Positions 33,534 through 46,151 of a stretch of DNA of 64,000 nucleotides are shown here, piece by piece (position 1 is the first letter of the stretch; every line of letters begins with the position of its first letter). The DNA is from Bryoerythrophyllum caledonicum (lineage: Eukaryota; Streptophyta; Bryopsida; Pottiales; Pottiaceae): the NCBI GenBank assembly GCA_963971425.1, contig OZ020525.1:2707060-2771059 (forward strand), read 5' to 3'. The notes beneath the pieces were generated by a model that saw only the letters and a list, made by a program, of their open reading frames with translations, was not told the DNA's origin and searched no databases. Made by a program: the position numbers and the translations under genes.

Positions 33534-34520
33534 CAATGTGATCCACTCTTGCTTGTCTTGTCGTCAACACGATTATACTTATGGTCATGCTCATTGTAAA
33601 GCCTAAATCCTAAAATTAGTTTTTTTCAGAAAATTAAGTGTATAAAGGGTTGTAGATATATGAAAGATTAAATAATTAATGATTAAGTTTACATTAAATA
33701 GTTAATTAATCAAAAAGTGTCTCTTCATATCTAAGAGATATAAGATAGTGGGAAAAGGGGTGAACTCACACCCTTTGGAAAGGGTGTGCCTTTTTATAAG
33801 TAGATATGAATTGGTGTGAGGTTCAAGTGAAGTTAGTTTTAACGGTTAGTTGTTGGAAAAATCGTTTTCCCAAGAGGTGTGCCTCTTGGCTTTGAGTAGA
33901 ATTAATAGCTTGAATTTTTAGCATTCTTGGCCATTTCCATAAACATTCCTTGGAGGAAGATTGGAGTGAGCCTTAACTTAGGTGAAAAAGCTAGCAATTG
34001 AAGAAATCTCTTATGTTGTAATTGTATTATGTTTTATGTGAAATTATTAATACATAATTATTATTGAATTTGCATATGTAAAGTCTTGTGTGTGACTTAA
34101 ATAATATGTATAAATTGCAATAATATTAAGTGTTTCATAAAATAAATTTGACATTGTGTTTGTAAATGCAATTATATGCATGAGGTATTAATTGTGAATA
34201 AATTCCTATGCATAAATGCATTAATTATTTTATTTAGATCTTCATTGTAAAAATTAGGAAACTATCCTAATTAATTATGTGACATGAAATTGTGAGTGTG
34301 CTAATGAATTAAATATAATGTATTACATATGAGTGAAATATGAATACTTAAATATTGAAACTTCAAGAGATAAAGTTAGGGAAGATCCTAACTATGTCAA
34401 AGTGACATTGTGAATATTAATGTAATAAATCTAAGTGTATGTAAGGCATTTAGAAATTAATTTGAAGTAAGAAACTTAATACAGTAATGTGAGAAATGGA
34501 TAAGTAATTAATGTTAGACT
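33534..34520. other. AT-rich DNA with a hairpin and TATA-like site
   Basis: No gene. A perfect 10 bp stem (CACACCCTTT / AAAGGGTGTG, 33767-33788) is followed immediately by TTTTTATAAG. The arrangement looks like the promoter part of a retroelement LTR, but no second LTR was found in the window. Confidence 0.3.
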
Positions 34521-34524
34521 TAAG

Positions 34525-34862
34525 TTTGAATGTGGAAACTTAAGTATTAAATCATAAGATGGGAGTCTTGTGCATGTGTAAATAAGTAAACTTAAGTCTA
34601 AAGTAGAATAGAACTTAAGTTTAAGTGATAAAACTTAAGTCTAGAGTGATAGGACTTAAGTTTGAGTGAGAAAGAACTTAAGTATAAACGATAGGACTTA
34701 AGTCTAAGTGTTAGGACTTAAGTCTACAACGAGGGAAAACTTAAGTTTGGATGATAGACTTAAGTTTGAGTTAGAAAACTTAAGTCATACAAGTATAAGA
34801 GTGAAGATACTCTTTTGGCATTCAAGTGTTAAGGACTAATAGATAGTTAGACTTAAGTCGGG
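34525..34862. repeat. Array of 13 ACTTAAGT palindromes
   Basis: The 8 bp palindrome ACTTAAGT occurs about 13 times in 340 bp at irregular spacing (roughly 15-50 bp), each followed by CTA, TTG or similar and separated by unlike sequence. A further copy lies near 35230. The spacers do not repeat as a unit, so this is not a simple satellite. Confidence 0.75.
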
Positions 34863-35439
34863 ACTTAGAGTAGGATTATTTAGGAACTTAATCTAACTTG
34901 TATATTGCTTGAACTTAATACTTGTGATGAATGCTTGAGCGGATTGGATGCACGTGAAAAGTAAAGCAAATTATATGAGGTAAATTTGTAAAATTAAATG
35001 GAATTAATTAAGGAGCAAACAATGAGTGCAATGGATAGGATCAATGAGCCGAAGATGGCAAAAATTAAGAAACTAACCAACATGCACATTCATAGTTAAA
35101 TCAAGAGCAAGACTCTTCAGAGGAGCGAGGCTCTACCTAAGCATATAAATCCTTGGGATTAATACCTTAAGAGTGAAATGCTAAGTGTGAGGCATTTTAA
35201 GGCTTAATTCCCTAAAAACAAATGCATAAACTTAAGTAACTCAATAAAAGATAACTTTTGACCTACAATTAAAGACAAACTACTTAACGGTTGACGCTAG
35301 ACCATCCCGGGACGAAGAACTTGGATCAAGAATGATTCTCGGGTGTTTTTGGAGAGTGGAATTTTTGGGCTACACTCATGCTCATGTGGATGTCAAGTAA
35401 ACAAGCTTTTTGTCATTGTGCGCAAGGTCAAGTTCTAGC

Positions 35440-35656
35440 AAGTGAGGAGATTCTCACACCATACTGTTTGGCTAGATTTTGAAGACAAATATATAGCATG
35501 CCATTCAAGTGACACCTTGTACAGGCTAGGATATGAATAAGGCACTCTCAATGGGCAGACCTGCTCTACACACATCTGACACTCAGATGGAAAAACTGCC
35601 TCATGAGCCTCCTGACATTGTGTGAGGGCTGTCTTGCTTCCAAAGACCTGCAGAGG
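35440..35656 (-). other. Exon-like open stretch, Cys-containing, unidentified
   Basis: On the minus strand TTATTTCCCTCTGCAG (a good 3' splice site) precedes about 70 open codons reading VFGSKTALTQCQEAHEAVF..CQMCVEQVCPLRVP. No start, partner exon or family was recognised. It may be a captured exon fragment or chance. Confidence 0.2.
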
Positions 35657-36239
35657 GAAATAATGGATTAAAGAAATATCTACTCTCGTCCAAATTGTGT
35701 AGATTGTAGTTATCTGGAAGTTTCTGTTGAAACTTCTTCAAGTTCTTAGGCTTCAATCACTTTGAAGCAAGCGTTTGAACAAGTCTTACACATTTTTTGC
35801 TTCAAAATGACCTAGCTATGGCTTATTTGAATGCATACCGATTCCAGTTAATGTGAGCACATTGATGAGTTCAGCATGTTCCTATGGGGCTGGCTTTGTT
35901 GTTAAGCCATTGATCGTGTTAAGGCGACTTAGCACTTTCAGTCTCTCACTGCATGAATGGTAATTTATCTCTCACAAATCTGTAAGCCTTCCAGGATATG
36001 AGAAAGTTGATTAAATGCTGACAGTTTATTGTTGGAGTGAGCGTGTTTTGATAAAGATTCATCTTATGCAAGTACATAAAGGTGCTGTCTAGGCTGGATG
36101 TAAATCAGTACAACTTCTAAGGTGTAAATTGGGTGGAAATTGTGGAGCTACAATCATTGCAAATGATATCAAAGTGCTCGTTTCAAGGAAAGAAACACAT
36201 ATGTGTCATAATTGAACAATGAAGAATGTCTTAACCCTT

Positions 36240-36545
36240 TAAGGCCGATGAGCGTTTCTAGCCTACGAGGATCTACAAGTGTTCTAGATCATGCAGAATG
36301 GCGTCTAAGCAATGGTTACATTTCAAAACAAAAATCTTCAAACTTGTTTTTACATAAATCATTGTAGCTCATGGATGCTTGCATCAATTGCAATGGTGAT
36401 GGTCTCAAAAGATGCCCATCTTCCTCCACCTCTGAGTTATGGTCAATTCTTTTTTTCCCTTTGAGGTGGCCTGCAACACTCTCTATGAAGGTTTTTGTCC
36501 AGAATCTACTCATATTATGGTCGATCTACCTAATAGGGTTACGTG
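36240..36545. repeat. Dispersed repeat, copy related to 57000-57310
   Basis: Shares GTGTTCTAGATCATGCA, GATGCCCATCTTCCTCCACCTC and GTCCAGAATC/GTGCTGAAAC neighbourhoods with 57000-57310. The edges carry CCTTTAAGGCC-type sequence. Element class unknown. Confidence 0.55.
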
Positions 36546-37244
36546 CAGAGATAAATGAATAGGTCTTAAATCTTGATCATTGTTTCTCAAAGCTTGATGT
36601 GCAAGCTTAACCCTTAACCCTTAACGTCATTCGGGAACCCTGTATACATGCACGTATTATACTCTGTAGAATACAAAAATGTACTAAAGTTTAGCAAGAC
36701 TTACTAAGACTTACACCTTTGGATTGTAGATTCTTCAACTAACATCTTTCAGTTGGAGGTCATTTCAATATCTCAACCTTATCATGTTCAATTATGACAC
36801 CATAAGTGAAGAATATTGTGGACACATGTATCACCTTTTGACGATTAAGGATTTAAACCCCCATTCTTATATCTGTGAAATTATGACACCGTAGTAAAAA
36901 CATACTTTTTATTGCTCATAAGACACACTTATCATCTTAGAGTCAGATGTATGAGGGGCAGGTCAGCCCTTCAGAAGTGCTTGGTCATATCATAGCCAAT
37001 GTGACTGCTCGGATAGACACTATAATGTCATCTTCAATGTCTGGGCAATCTGTATGGTACTCAAAAACCGTTCACAGAATTGAGAATGTCTCATCATACA
37101 TAGCAAGTCTCAATTTCTTTGCTTCATATGAATTCATTAGCGTATGCCCTCGCACTGGACCAGCATGTCAACCGATTTCACAAGATTCCCTAGAGGATTT
37201 CAATTGTAAAAATCAAGGTCATTTTATTGTATAGGAATTCTTAA

Positions 37245-38169
37245 TCCCTAAAGGTCCACAACCACTTTTGCTCTAAAACCAGTCCAAAACTGCCACTGTC
37301 AAAAAGAGGCATGAAAATCACATTTTAAAGTGAATTTCGGATTTTCAACCGTAAGATCTTAAAAAAGACTTCTATATAAACATGCCAGTGAATTTTGGTT
37401 GCAATCCACCGCACGGATTGATAGATTTTAGTGTTTGAAGTCAAAACAATGGTTCATTTTCTTCCTTGCGTTGAGTAGATCAGCTGACTTTGACTTCACT
37501 TTTTATCAAATTTTTGCATTGTACAAGGTCTAAATCTTTTACCATTGTCTGAAGCATGATGTTATTTCCCAACGCACCAATTTTTAGAGGTAAAAAAGGG
37601 GTGTAGCATATTCAAAACAAGTGTGCAAGGAGTGGAGGTTCAAAAATTGCCATTTCACGTTTTATTTTTTTGTGAACTACGTATGTATTCAAATGATAAT
37701 CCAAACGGTCAATAAGAAGGTTTTCACCACATATTGTTGTTGAAAAAATAAAAAGTGAAAAATCTGAAGATCTCTAGGTTTTATGTAGAAAAGATGAATT
37801 TTTTTCCCCCGTTGCCCGACAATGTGTGAAAATGTTTGACTTGGAATAAAATGTCTTTTTACACTAAAGACAAGAATTTTTTTTGAAAACTTCTAAAGAA
37901 GGAAATATTCTTTGTATGTGCGAAAAATCTCAATGTCAATAGAAACTTTTGTCAAAAAATTTGGAGGTGCCCGGAGTCCCCATTTTTTACTATGAGTGGT
38001 ACTAATGTTCAAACCACAAATCCAAAAAATAAAATAAAAATATCTCCACAAAGCTCTTATCAGAAGCTATCTTGTATAAAATTTTCAATTAAAAAGGATT
38101 TTTTTTCGAATTGTAGGTACTTGCCCAAAATCCAATTTGACCCCGGGGGGAAGTTTGGTCCTTTAGGGG
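37245..38169. mobile_element. TTAA-bounded repeat element, copy 4
   Basis: TTAA at 37241-37244 and 38170-38173; ends TCCCTAAAGGTCC and GGTCCTTTAGGGG; 925 bp. The interior matches copies 5 and 6 closely (CAACCACTTTTGCTCTAAAA). Confidence 0.75.
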
Positions 38170-38432
38170 TTAACTGGTACTAATGTTGTATGGTATTTGA
38201 AATGTTGGGATTATTCTACTTTTTTAGGGTTTCACCAGACGCCTAGATCTATGCTATCATCTTTGCATGGCTGTTCTCTCTAGATGTCATTTTTCTTTTT
38301 TTCATGTGTTTTTGTGTAGTACGGAATAATAATTGTGACACTTTACAAATTTGTGACTAAGTTGATTTGGTTACTTTACAATATTGAATATGTAAAGCCC
38401 ACAAATTTTTTATTGAAGGCAATTTGCAAGTA

Positions 38433-39029
38433 AGGTAGAGGCACCCAATTCCGATTGGCCACCCAATTCCGATTGGTCACCCAATTCCGATTGGTCACCC
38501 AATTCCGATTGGCCACCCAATTCCGATCAGGAGATTATGCATGGCATGGTGCATAAAATGGCGCATGCTTGAAATGGTGCATGAAGTGACCCAAAATCGA
38601 TAACTCAAAATCTAAAAACACCAATCATTATCGGCATTGGGTCATGAAGTGTGCAATTTTGGGTTGCTCCACCTCAATTGAGCTCTCATTGGTGGCATTG
38701 CCCTCGAAAGTCGAACAAGGCCGATCGGTATTGGGTACCCTCCATGTTGGTTATCCATGGCATGTCTTCTCTCTTTTACTCACTCTCACTTTTTGGCATT
38801 GGGTGAAGGAGGGCACCAAATCTCACCTACTCTAGAGTTTGATTATGGGCTCCGGTGGTTTTTGGGCTTTTAAATTCTATATCAATTCCAAATCTTTGTG
38901 ATTGAATTTGAAAAAATATTTGTTGAGTTTCATTCCTAATTCCACATCTTTCTCCATAAATGTTTTTGACATACAATGTCATTTGAGTCCCGAACTGGCT
39001 TAAGTGATTGGAATTGGGTGCCTCTACCT
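38433..39029. mobile_element. MITE with AGGTAGAGGCACCC inverted ends, copy 1
   Basis: Ends AGGTAGAGGCACCCAATTCC and its reverse complement, each next to TA (38431-38432, 39030-39031). 597 bp. The interior is the reverse complement of 44746-45272 (for example GGTGGCATTGCC, GAGTCCCGAACTGGC). A TA target would fit a mariner-type MITE. No gene. Confidence 0.7.
38442..38531 (+). repeat. 18 bp minisatellite, 5 units, inside a MITE end
   Basis: Five head-to-tail units CACCCAATTCCGATTGGY (the last one diverged). The unit is the inner part of the MITE's own terminal repeat, present once in the other copies, so it was amplified in place. Confidence 0.9.
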
Positions 39030-41054
39030 TAGCTCATGGAACATAGAAAGACCCCATTCCCGGGCTTCAGTGGAAGGCCCGTTGTGTAGAGAATTTCTAT
39101 GGGCTAGAGGCCTTGAAAAAAACAGGGCCTCTTCCTACACCACATCCCAAATTTTTATAATACTTTACACATTAGAATAATGTGTAAACTTTGATGTGCC
39201 AAAGAAGAAAGCCACATTGTGACGTTTGAATTTGTTTCATTTTAATGTCGAGTTTTCATAAAAACGAGCTCTTGTTTTTTGTGCTCTACCACGGCCTACA
39301 TTCTTGACTTCACTTTCGTTAGAATTTGATGCTTCAACATTTGTAACCAGATCTATAACCATGTCTATTTCCTTTTTATTGCTTACATCCATTGGTATGG
39401 TACGTAGTGCACAACGTCAAAAGATTCATACAAGAAGTTATATACAACACATGAACTTCAAATCTATATATGCATATAGTGATTGGGGAGAGGTCCAATC
39501 ATTTAACAGTGACAATTTTAACAACCTATGGTATAAAGAAATGGTATTAAGCAAAGAATTTTTTGCGTGCAGACATGATACATTGATGCACATCATAAAA
39601 TTACATGCATATGAAGTGAACCTCATTTGCTCTATACGGATTTAGCGGGCTTTAAGTTTTCAAATATTAGTTCATATTCACTTTTCAAGCTTCTCCTTAT
39701 CATACAAAGAATGTTCTCCAATGTGTACTTCTAAATCTTTGAGATACAAGAAAGAATTGCAAAATGTTATTTTCCCTCATTGTGGCATTTTTACATAATA
39801 CATAGAAGGCCCCACATGTGGCATTTTTTGTGTCTGCTACTACCTTCAATGTCAGAGAAGCTCACATACTTCCCCCTTCTACATACTCTCTAGTCACATT
39901 CATTGAGGACGGAAGAAAACTTATTCCATCAACTTATTGCTAAGTTTTCTTTTACCAACTTACTTTGACCTGTAAATTTCATTAGAAGAAAATGGATATC
40001 ATTTCTGGAAGAAAATAATCTTTACAAGGTTCACATAAGGAATAATAAAATATTTTTAGAATATATGGTAATAACATAATTATTGTTCAAAAAGCTCAAA
40101 TATCCTATGAATTTGCATGCTTTGACTATGCCGACGGTGAGAAATATGTCCCACTGAAGGCCTTATCCCTTTACCGCCCAGGAAGCCCAAAATGGGCCTC
40201 TGGAGGTGCTAAAACTCAATTTGCATGAAATCCATGAGGAATTAGGCTTTCATATATGAGGTTTAGATTTGCGCACTCATTACATGAACACTCTCCAACA
40301 ATCAAATCATGATTTGGAGTTGTAGAAGTTAGAACTCATGGTCAAGCTCAGAATACAACACAAAATACTTTGAATACACTAAAATATAGTGGATAGAGTG
40401 AATACCATTCCGCATACTATGTTGTATTTCACACACATACACATTGGTTTTGGTCTTAAATTTTGATTGAACTCTGTCTTTAAGACATTCTTCATTGTTA
40501 AGTGATTGTTGATCCCTCTCCTCACATACAAACTTCCGTTTTGATCCGTATAAGTTTGGAACATTTTTGTATACAATCAAGTAGACAAAAGCAAAAAAAT
40601 CATCAATAATCGTGTATAAATATTTTCTTCACATATGATGTGTCAATGCAAAGCTATCAACCTAGTGCACATGTGAACTAATTTTATTCAAAGTACAAGA
40701 ATTCTTGCAAGAATCTATTGATGCTTAGAGTAGTACACCCTCCAAAATCCACAGTTTTCATTACCAATATACGGTAACTTTAAATACTATAATCTATTCC
40801 ATCAATTGTTGGATGTTGTGCAAATTCTCCCCAAAGTTTAGGTCATGGTTTGAGTTCAATTATGTAAGGTTAGATACTAAAATAAGGCATTATATTTCTA
40901 TTAAATCTAGTATGAAGAAAAAAACCAACAAAAGTCTTGGTTTTTCCAAAAACATAGTTGGGCGGTACAAGGTTAAGGCAATATCTTCTCCCTATGTGCT
41001 CCAACCTTCTAATGGTTTGGTCATATTCATCAAGAGTAAAAACTTGTAGCAGAA

Positions 41055-41200
41055 GAAAAGAACGTTGGCCCCAAAGGGGCCGGCGTGAATAAAGTGTCTG
41101 TACGTTCCACCACTAAGACCATGCCCACCAAACAAGGAATTAGTAGTATGGAACTACTTCCCCCTCTCGAGAGTAGACACTATGTAAAACTTGTAGCGTT
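41055..41200 (-). mobile_element. SINE-family fragment
   Basis: Shares GGGGCCGGCGTGAATAAAGTG and GTTCCACCACTAAGACCATG with the inserts at 18761 and 20041 and with MLO introns. Ends and target duplication are not clear. Confidence 0.45.
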
Positions 41201-41927
41201 TATAAACCAGTCACTGTGTTTAACACGAAATATTAATTTTAGTGCAGTGATTAGTTCATTATTTTGTTTTTGCAATGTATTGGTGGGGGACAATGATTCT
41301 CAAAATGGCTAAAATAAGATGAAAAACTACAAGAAAGACCTAGATGCTACTAGTACAATGTAAAAATTTGAAAAAAATAATGAAATTTTGCTAGAATGCT
41401 GACCAACACTCTAAGTGTTTAGCCACCTTCTAAGATGATATCCCCGGGTATCATAGAGATATACCACAAATCTTTTAGGATACCATCTAGGTATCTCCAC
41501 ATGTTACATGCTTGAATAGCTTACCAAACTCGTTCAAAGTGCATGTTGTAGCGTTTCTTCCGATTTAAAAAATTAAATTCTGGGATCGCTGGTCAGTGGT
41601 GGGGGAATGCAAATATGATGGGCTGTGTATGAAATCTTTCTAGGCCCTGTTTCCTATGGACTGTGTATTGAATCCTTCTAGGCCCTGTTTCCAAAATCCT
41701 GCCACAGATGCTCTTTGGCCACCAGGACCTCGAAAGCGAAGAAGATAAGTGTAAGTTCTTCTAAAACTCCCAGTCAACCATCTTTGACTCTGGATGTCTA
41801 ATTCCCATCACCTCACTCACCCTCTGACACCTGCAAACTGATGGCAGCATCCTTTAGAAATATGGATAAGGAGCATGAGTCATAACTCATAAGACCATAC
41901 TGAACTCCAACTTGCGCCTCCCCTTTT

Positions 41928-42030
41928 TAAACCGGAAGTTTTTATGCCTCTGGTACCTCATGCAATGTACGTCGTACAGAGAGATTTGACACTCCATGTA
42001 TGGCAGAGGCACCAAATTCCGATCACTTAA
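41928..42030 (+). repeat. ~100 bp direct repeat, left copy, flanking the TTAA pair
   Basis: AACCGGAAGTTTTTATGCCT..CAATGTACGTCGTA..AGAGGCACC..CCGATCACTTAA recurs at 43882-43986. Its right part is the end of the AGGTAGAGGCACCC MITE. Confidence 0.8.
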
Positions 42031-42956
42031 CCCCTAAAGGACCAAACGTCCCCCCGGGGTCATTTTGGATTTTGGGCATGTACCTACAATTCGAAAAAAA
42101 ATCCTTTTTTAATCAACTTTTTTTTCAAGATAGGATCTGATAAGAGCTTCGTGGAGATATTTTTAAATTTTTTTTTGGATTTGTGGTTTGAAAGTTAGTA
42201 CCACTTAAAGCCAAAAGTGGGACTTCGGGCACCTCCAAAATTTTTGACAAAAGTTTCTATTGACATTGAGATTTTTTCTCACATGTAAAGAATATTTCCT
42301 TACTCGGAAATTTTCAAAAAAAAATCTTGTCTTTAGTGTAAAAAGGCATTTTATTCCAAGTCAAACATTTTCACTCATTCTCGGGCAACGGGGGAAAAAA
42401 ACTTCATCTTTTCTACATAAAACCTAGAGATCTTCATATTTTTCACTTTTTTTTTTTTCAACAACAATATATGGTGAAAACCTTCTAATTGACCGTTCGG
42501 ATTATCATTTGACTACGTATGTAGTTCACAAAAGAATAAAACGTGAAATGGCAATTTTTGAACCTCCACTCCTTGCACACTTGTTTTGAATATGCTACAC
42601 TCTTTTTTTACCTCTAAAAATTGGTGTGTTGGGAAATAACATCATGCTTAAGACAATGGTAAAAGATTTAGACCTTGTACAATGCAAAAATTTGATACAA
42701 AATGAAGTCAAAGTCAGCTGATCTACTCAACGAAGGGATGAAAATGAACCATTGTTTTGACTTTAAACACTAAAATCTATCAATCCGTGCGGTGGATCGC
42801 AACCAAAATTTGATGGCATGTTCATGTGGAAGTCTTTTTTAAGATCTTACGGTTGAAAATCCAAAATTCACTTTAAAATCTGATTTTCATGTCTCTTTTT
42901 GACAGTGGCAGTTTTGGACTGGTTTTAGAGCGAATTAGGTCGTGGTCCTTTAGGGG
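42031..42956 (+). mobile_element. TTAA-bounded repeat element, copy 5 (left arm of a head-to-head pair)
   Basis: TTAA precedes CCCCTAAAGGACC at 42031 and follows GGTCCTTTAGGGG at 42956. 926 bp, no coding capacity. It is the inverted partner of copy 6. Confidence 0.8.
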
Positions 42957-42960
42957 TTAA

Positions 42961-43881
42961 CCCCTAAAGGACCACAACCACTTTTGCTCTAAAACTAGTC
43001 CAAAACTGCCACTGCCAAAAAGAGACATGAAAATCACATTTTAAAGTGAATTTCGGATTTTCAACCGTAAGATCTTGAAATAGACTTCTATATTAACATG
43101 CCTCCAAATTTTGGTTGCAATCCAGCGCACGGATTGATAGATTTTAGTGTTTAGAGTCAAAACAATGGTTCATTTTCTTCCCTGCGTTGAGTAGATCAGC
43201 AGACTTTGACTTCACTTTGTATCAAATTTTTGCATTGTACAAGGTCTAAATCTTTTACCATTGTCTTAAGCATGATGTTATTTCTCAACACACCAATTTT
43301 TAGAGGTTAAAAAGGGGTGTAGCATATTCAAAACAAGTGTGCAAGGAGTGGAGGTTCAAAAATTGCCATTTCATGTTTTATTTTTTTGTGAACTACGTAT
43401 GTATTTGAATGATAATCCAAACGGTCAATTAGAAGGTTTTCACCACATATTTTTGTTGAAAAAATAAAAAGTGGAAAATATGAAGATCTCTAGGTTTTAT
43501 GTAAAAAAGATGAATGTTTTTTCCCCCATTGCCCGACAATGTGTGAAAATGTTTGACTTGGAATAAAATGCCTTTTTACACTAAAGGCAAGATTTTTTTT
43601 TGAAAATTTCCAAAAAAGGAAATGTCCTTTATATGTGTGTAAAATCTCAATGTGAATAGAAACTTTTGTCAAAATTTTTGGAGGTGCGCGGAGTCCCCAC
43701 TTTTGGCTTAAGTGGTACTAACTTTCAAACCACAAATCCAAAAAAAAATTAAAAAAAATCTCCACAAAGCTCTTATCAGATCCTATCTTGAAAAAAAATC
43801 AATTAAAAAGGATTTTTTTTCGAATTGTAGGTAAATGCCCAAAATCCAAAATGACCCCGGGGGGGCTTGGTCCCTTAGGGG
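42961..43881 (-). mobile_element. TTAA-bounded repeat element, copy 6 (right arm of a head-to-head pair)
   Basis: It shares the central TTAA (42957-42960) with copy 5 and runs in the opposite direction to CCTTAGGGG, TTAA at 43882-43885. 921 bp. Together the two form a palindrome of about 1.85 kb. Confidence 0.8.
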
Positions 43882-43986
43882 TTAAACCGGAAGTTTTTAT
43901 GCCTCTCGTACCTCATGCAATGTACGTCGTAGAGAGAGATTTGACACTCGATGTAAGGTAGAGGCACCCAATTCCGATCACTTAAG
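43882..43986 (+). repeat. ~100 bp direct repeat, right copy
   Basis: Same sequence as 41928-42030 with a few changes, beginning TTAAACCGGAAG. It merges into MITE copy 2 at 43956. Confidence 0.8.
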
Positions 43987-44122
43987 CTAGTTCAGGACTC
44001 AAATGGCATTCTATGTCAAAAACATTTATGTAGAAAGATGCGGAATTAGGAATGAATCTTAACAAATATTTATTCAAATTTAATCACAAAGATTTGGAAT
44101 TGATATAGAATTTAGTGGTTGA
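43956..44122. mobile_element. MITE with AGGTAGAGGCACCC end, copy 2, truncated
   Basis: The left end and about 165 bp of the interior match 44746 onward (GACTCAAATGGCATTCTATG, GATGCGGAATTAGGAATGAA), then similarity stops. The right end is absent. Confidence 0.6.
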
Positions 44123-44745
44123 AATTAGTAATTGAAATTCTTTGTTTTGACTCAACTTGAGATACTTTAGCCTTTCTTTGATGCTATTCATGTAAATACT
44201 AGTGGACCACCTGTTGTCCCCAAGGGAACATGGGCAATGTGTGTATGGGAAAATTCAACTCTTTGTTGTTGAAGACTCCTTGTCCTCTAAGGTGGTATAC
44301 AACCTTAGACTCCTACATGTATTAAGCAAAAGCACATGCAACCAGATGAAGCTCCCATCTGGACCCCAACGTCAAATGGTGGGCCCCACCTCATGTGAAA
44401 TTTGTTTTCTGACATTTTAAAGTTACACATTGGAAACAACCGTGCCCACTTGGGAAGTTGCTTGGGAACGCACTTGGAAAGATTGGGAACACATGAGAAC
44501 GATGTGGGAACACGCTGGGAACGGATAAGTTACAAATATGGTAAAAATTGTAAAGTTGTAGAAGGGTTAACAAATGGTTTGGTTAGTAACCAAACAAGTT
44601 TTCCACCTCAACCCAATAGGGTGTGAGACACCAAACCCAACCCAATAGGAGCCGGATTTGGTACCTCACAGCACCATATGGTGCTCATGTGCGTATGCTT
44701 ATTGAATCATGCAACTAGGAATACCTTAGAGCAGATAATCCTTTA

Positions 44746-45272
44746 AGATAGAAGCATCCAATTCCGATCATTAAAGGCAGTTGGGGACTCAAATGACATT
44801 ATATGTCAAAAATATTTATGTAGAAAGATGCGGAATTAAGAATGAAACTCAACAAATATTTTTTCAAATTTAATCTCAAAGATTTGAAATTGGTATAGAA
44901 TTTAGAAGCCCAAAAACCACCGGAGCCCATAATCAAATTGTAGAGTAGGTGAGATTTGGTGCCCTCCCTTGCCCAATGCCAATAAGTGAGAATGAGTAAA
45001 AAGAGAGAAGACATGCCGTGGATAACCAACTCATGGAGGTACCCAATGCCGATTGGCCTTGTTCAACTTTCGAGGCAAGGCCACCAATGAGAACTGAGTT
45101 GAGGTGGAGCAACCCAAAATTGCACACTTCATGACCCAATGCCGATAATGATTGGAGTTTTCAGATTTTGAGTTATCGGTTTTGGGTCGCTTCATGCACC
45201 ATTTCATGCATTTACCATTTTCATGCACCATTCCATGCATACTCTACTCATCGGAATTTGGTGCCTCTACCT
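44746..45272. mobile_element. MITE with AGGTAGAGGCACCC-type ends, copy 3
   Basis: The left end AGATAGAAGCATCCAATTCC (diverged) and the right end GGTGCCTCTACCT lie beside TA on both sides. 527 bp; the interior is inverted relative to copy 1. Confidence 0.65.
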
Positions 45273-46151
45273 TAGTGCATAGGGCATATTTATGCAAAGT
45301 ATCCAAGATTTTTGCAAATTCTTTCTTTACCAACTTTGATGGACATTTTAATTTTAGTATCTAACTTTACAAAATTGAACTTAACTAATGACCTTACACC
45401 AACCACCTATAATCTTTAACCCTTTAAGGACAACATGGCAAATTTTGAAGTAATAAGCAAATAGTTTTGCCAATAGTTCATCGCTCCTTGATATGCAAAT
45501 TGCATTAACTCATTGTGTCGATGTGTAGATCTTTGCAATGTGTAGATCTTTGCACTTCCCGAAGTATGTAGTGAGACACTGAGCCGTAGTTTGACAAATT
45601 CACAAGAAAGGAGATTTGGTGTGGACCTAGTGGTATTTCCACATAGGGAACGCTATCCCGATTTGTGGTTGTTTACTTTCGCAGGTAGGTCATCCACATG
45701 CGGTACGTGTGGACGAATTTTCAGGACCCTCCGGAGGAATCTTGGCATCCCACATCAGACTATCACCAAAAGGTGTATACGCCACACTCATCGTAGACCA
45801 ATACATCGTTGTCTTTAAAGGATTAAGTTTTAACCTCCAAAGGACCATATATCCATCCGGGGGACAAAATTTGTTCACTTTGACTGCAATTATCTTATAA
45901 TTTGTATGAGCCCTTATTTTTTTGTCGATCTAGAGCCAAATTGCAGTTCCCCCCAAAAACAATATTTCCAAAAAGTGGAAATTTTATGATATCATAGCGC
46001 CAAAACTTCATTGATGGCCGTTGCTATATTGCCACTAATGAACAACCGGGACTCCATCCTATCGCCAAAAAGGATGTACAATTCTATGTTTATGGAGATG
46101 AATTCTCCACAATGTATATTTATGGAGAAAATTTGGTTTTGTATGGTTTAA

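Noticed and set aside
34525..34862. CRISPR-like array
   Set aside because: The repeat is only 8 bp, the spacing is irregular, and the setting is a plant nuclear genome.
33534..35300. Complete LTR retrotransposon
   Set aside because: A promoter-like hairpin and TATA-like site are present, but no paired LTR, primer-binding site or polyprotein was found.
39304..39645. 113-codon plus-strand open frame with a hydrophobic stretch
   Set aside because: No recognisable family, no splice or promoter support, and it lies in AT-rich repeat DNA; kept out of the gene list.
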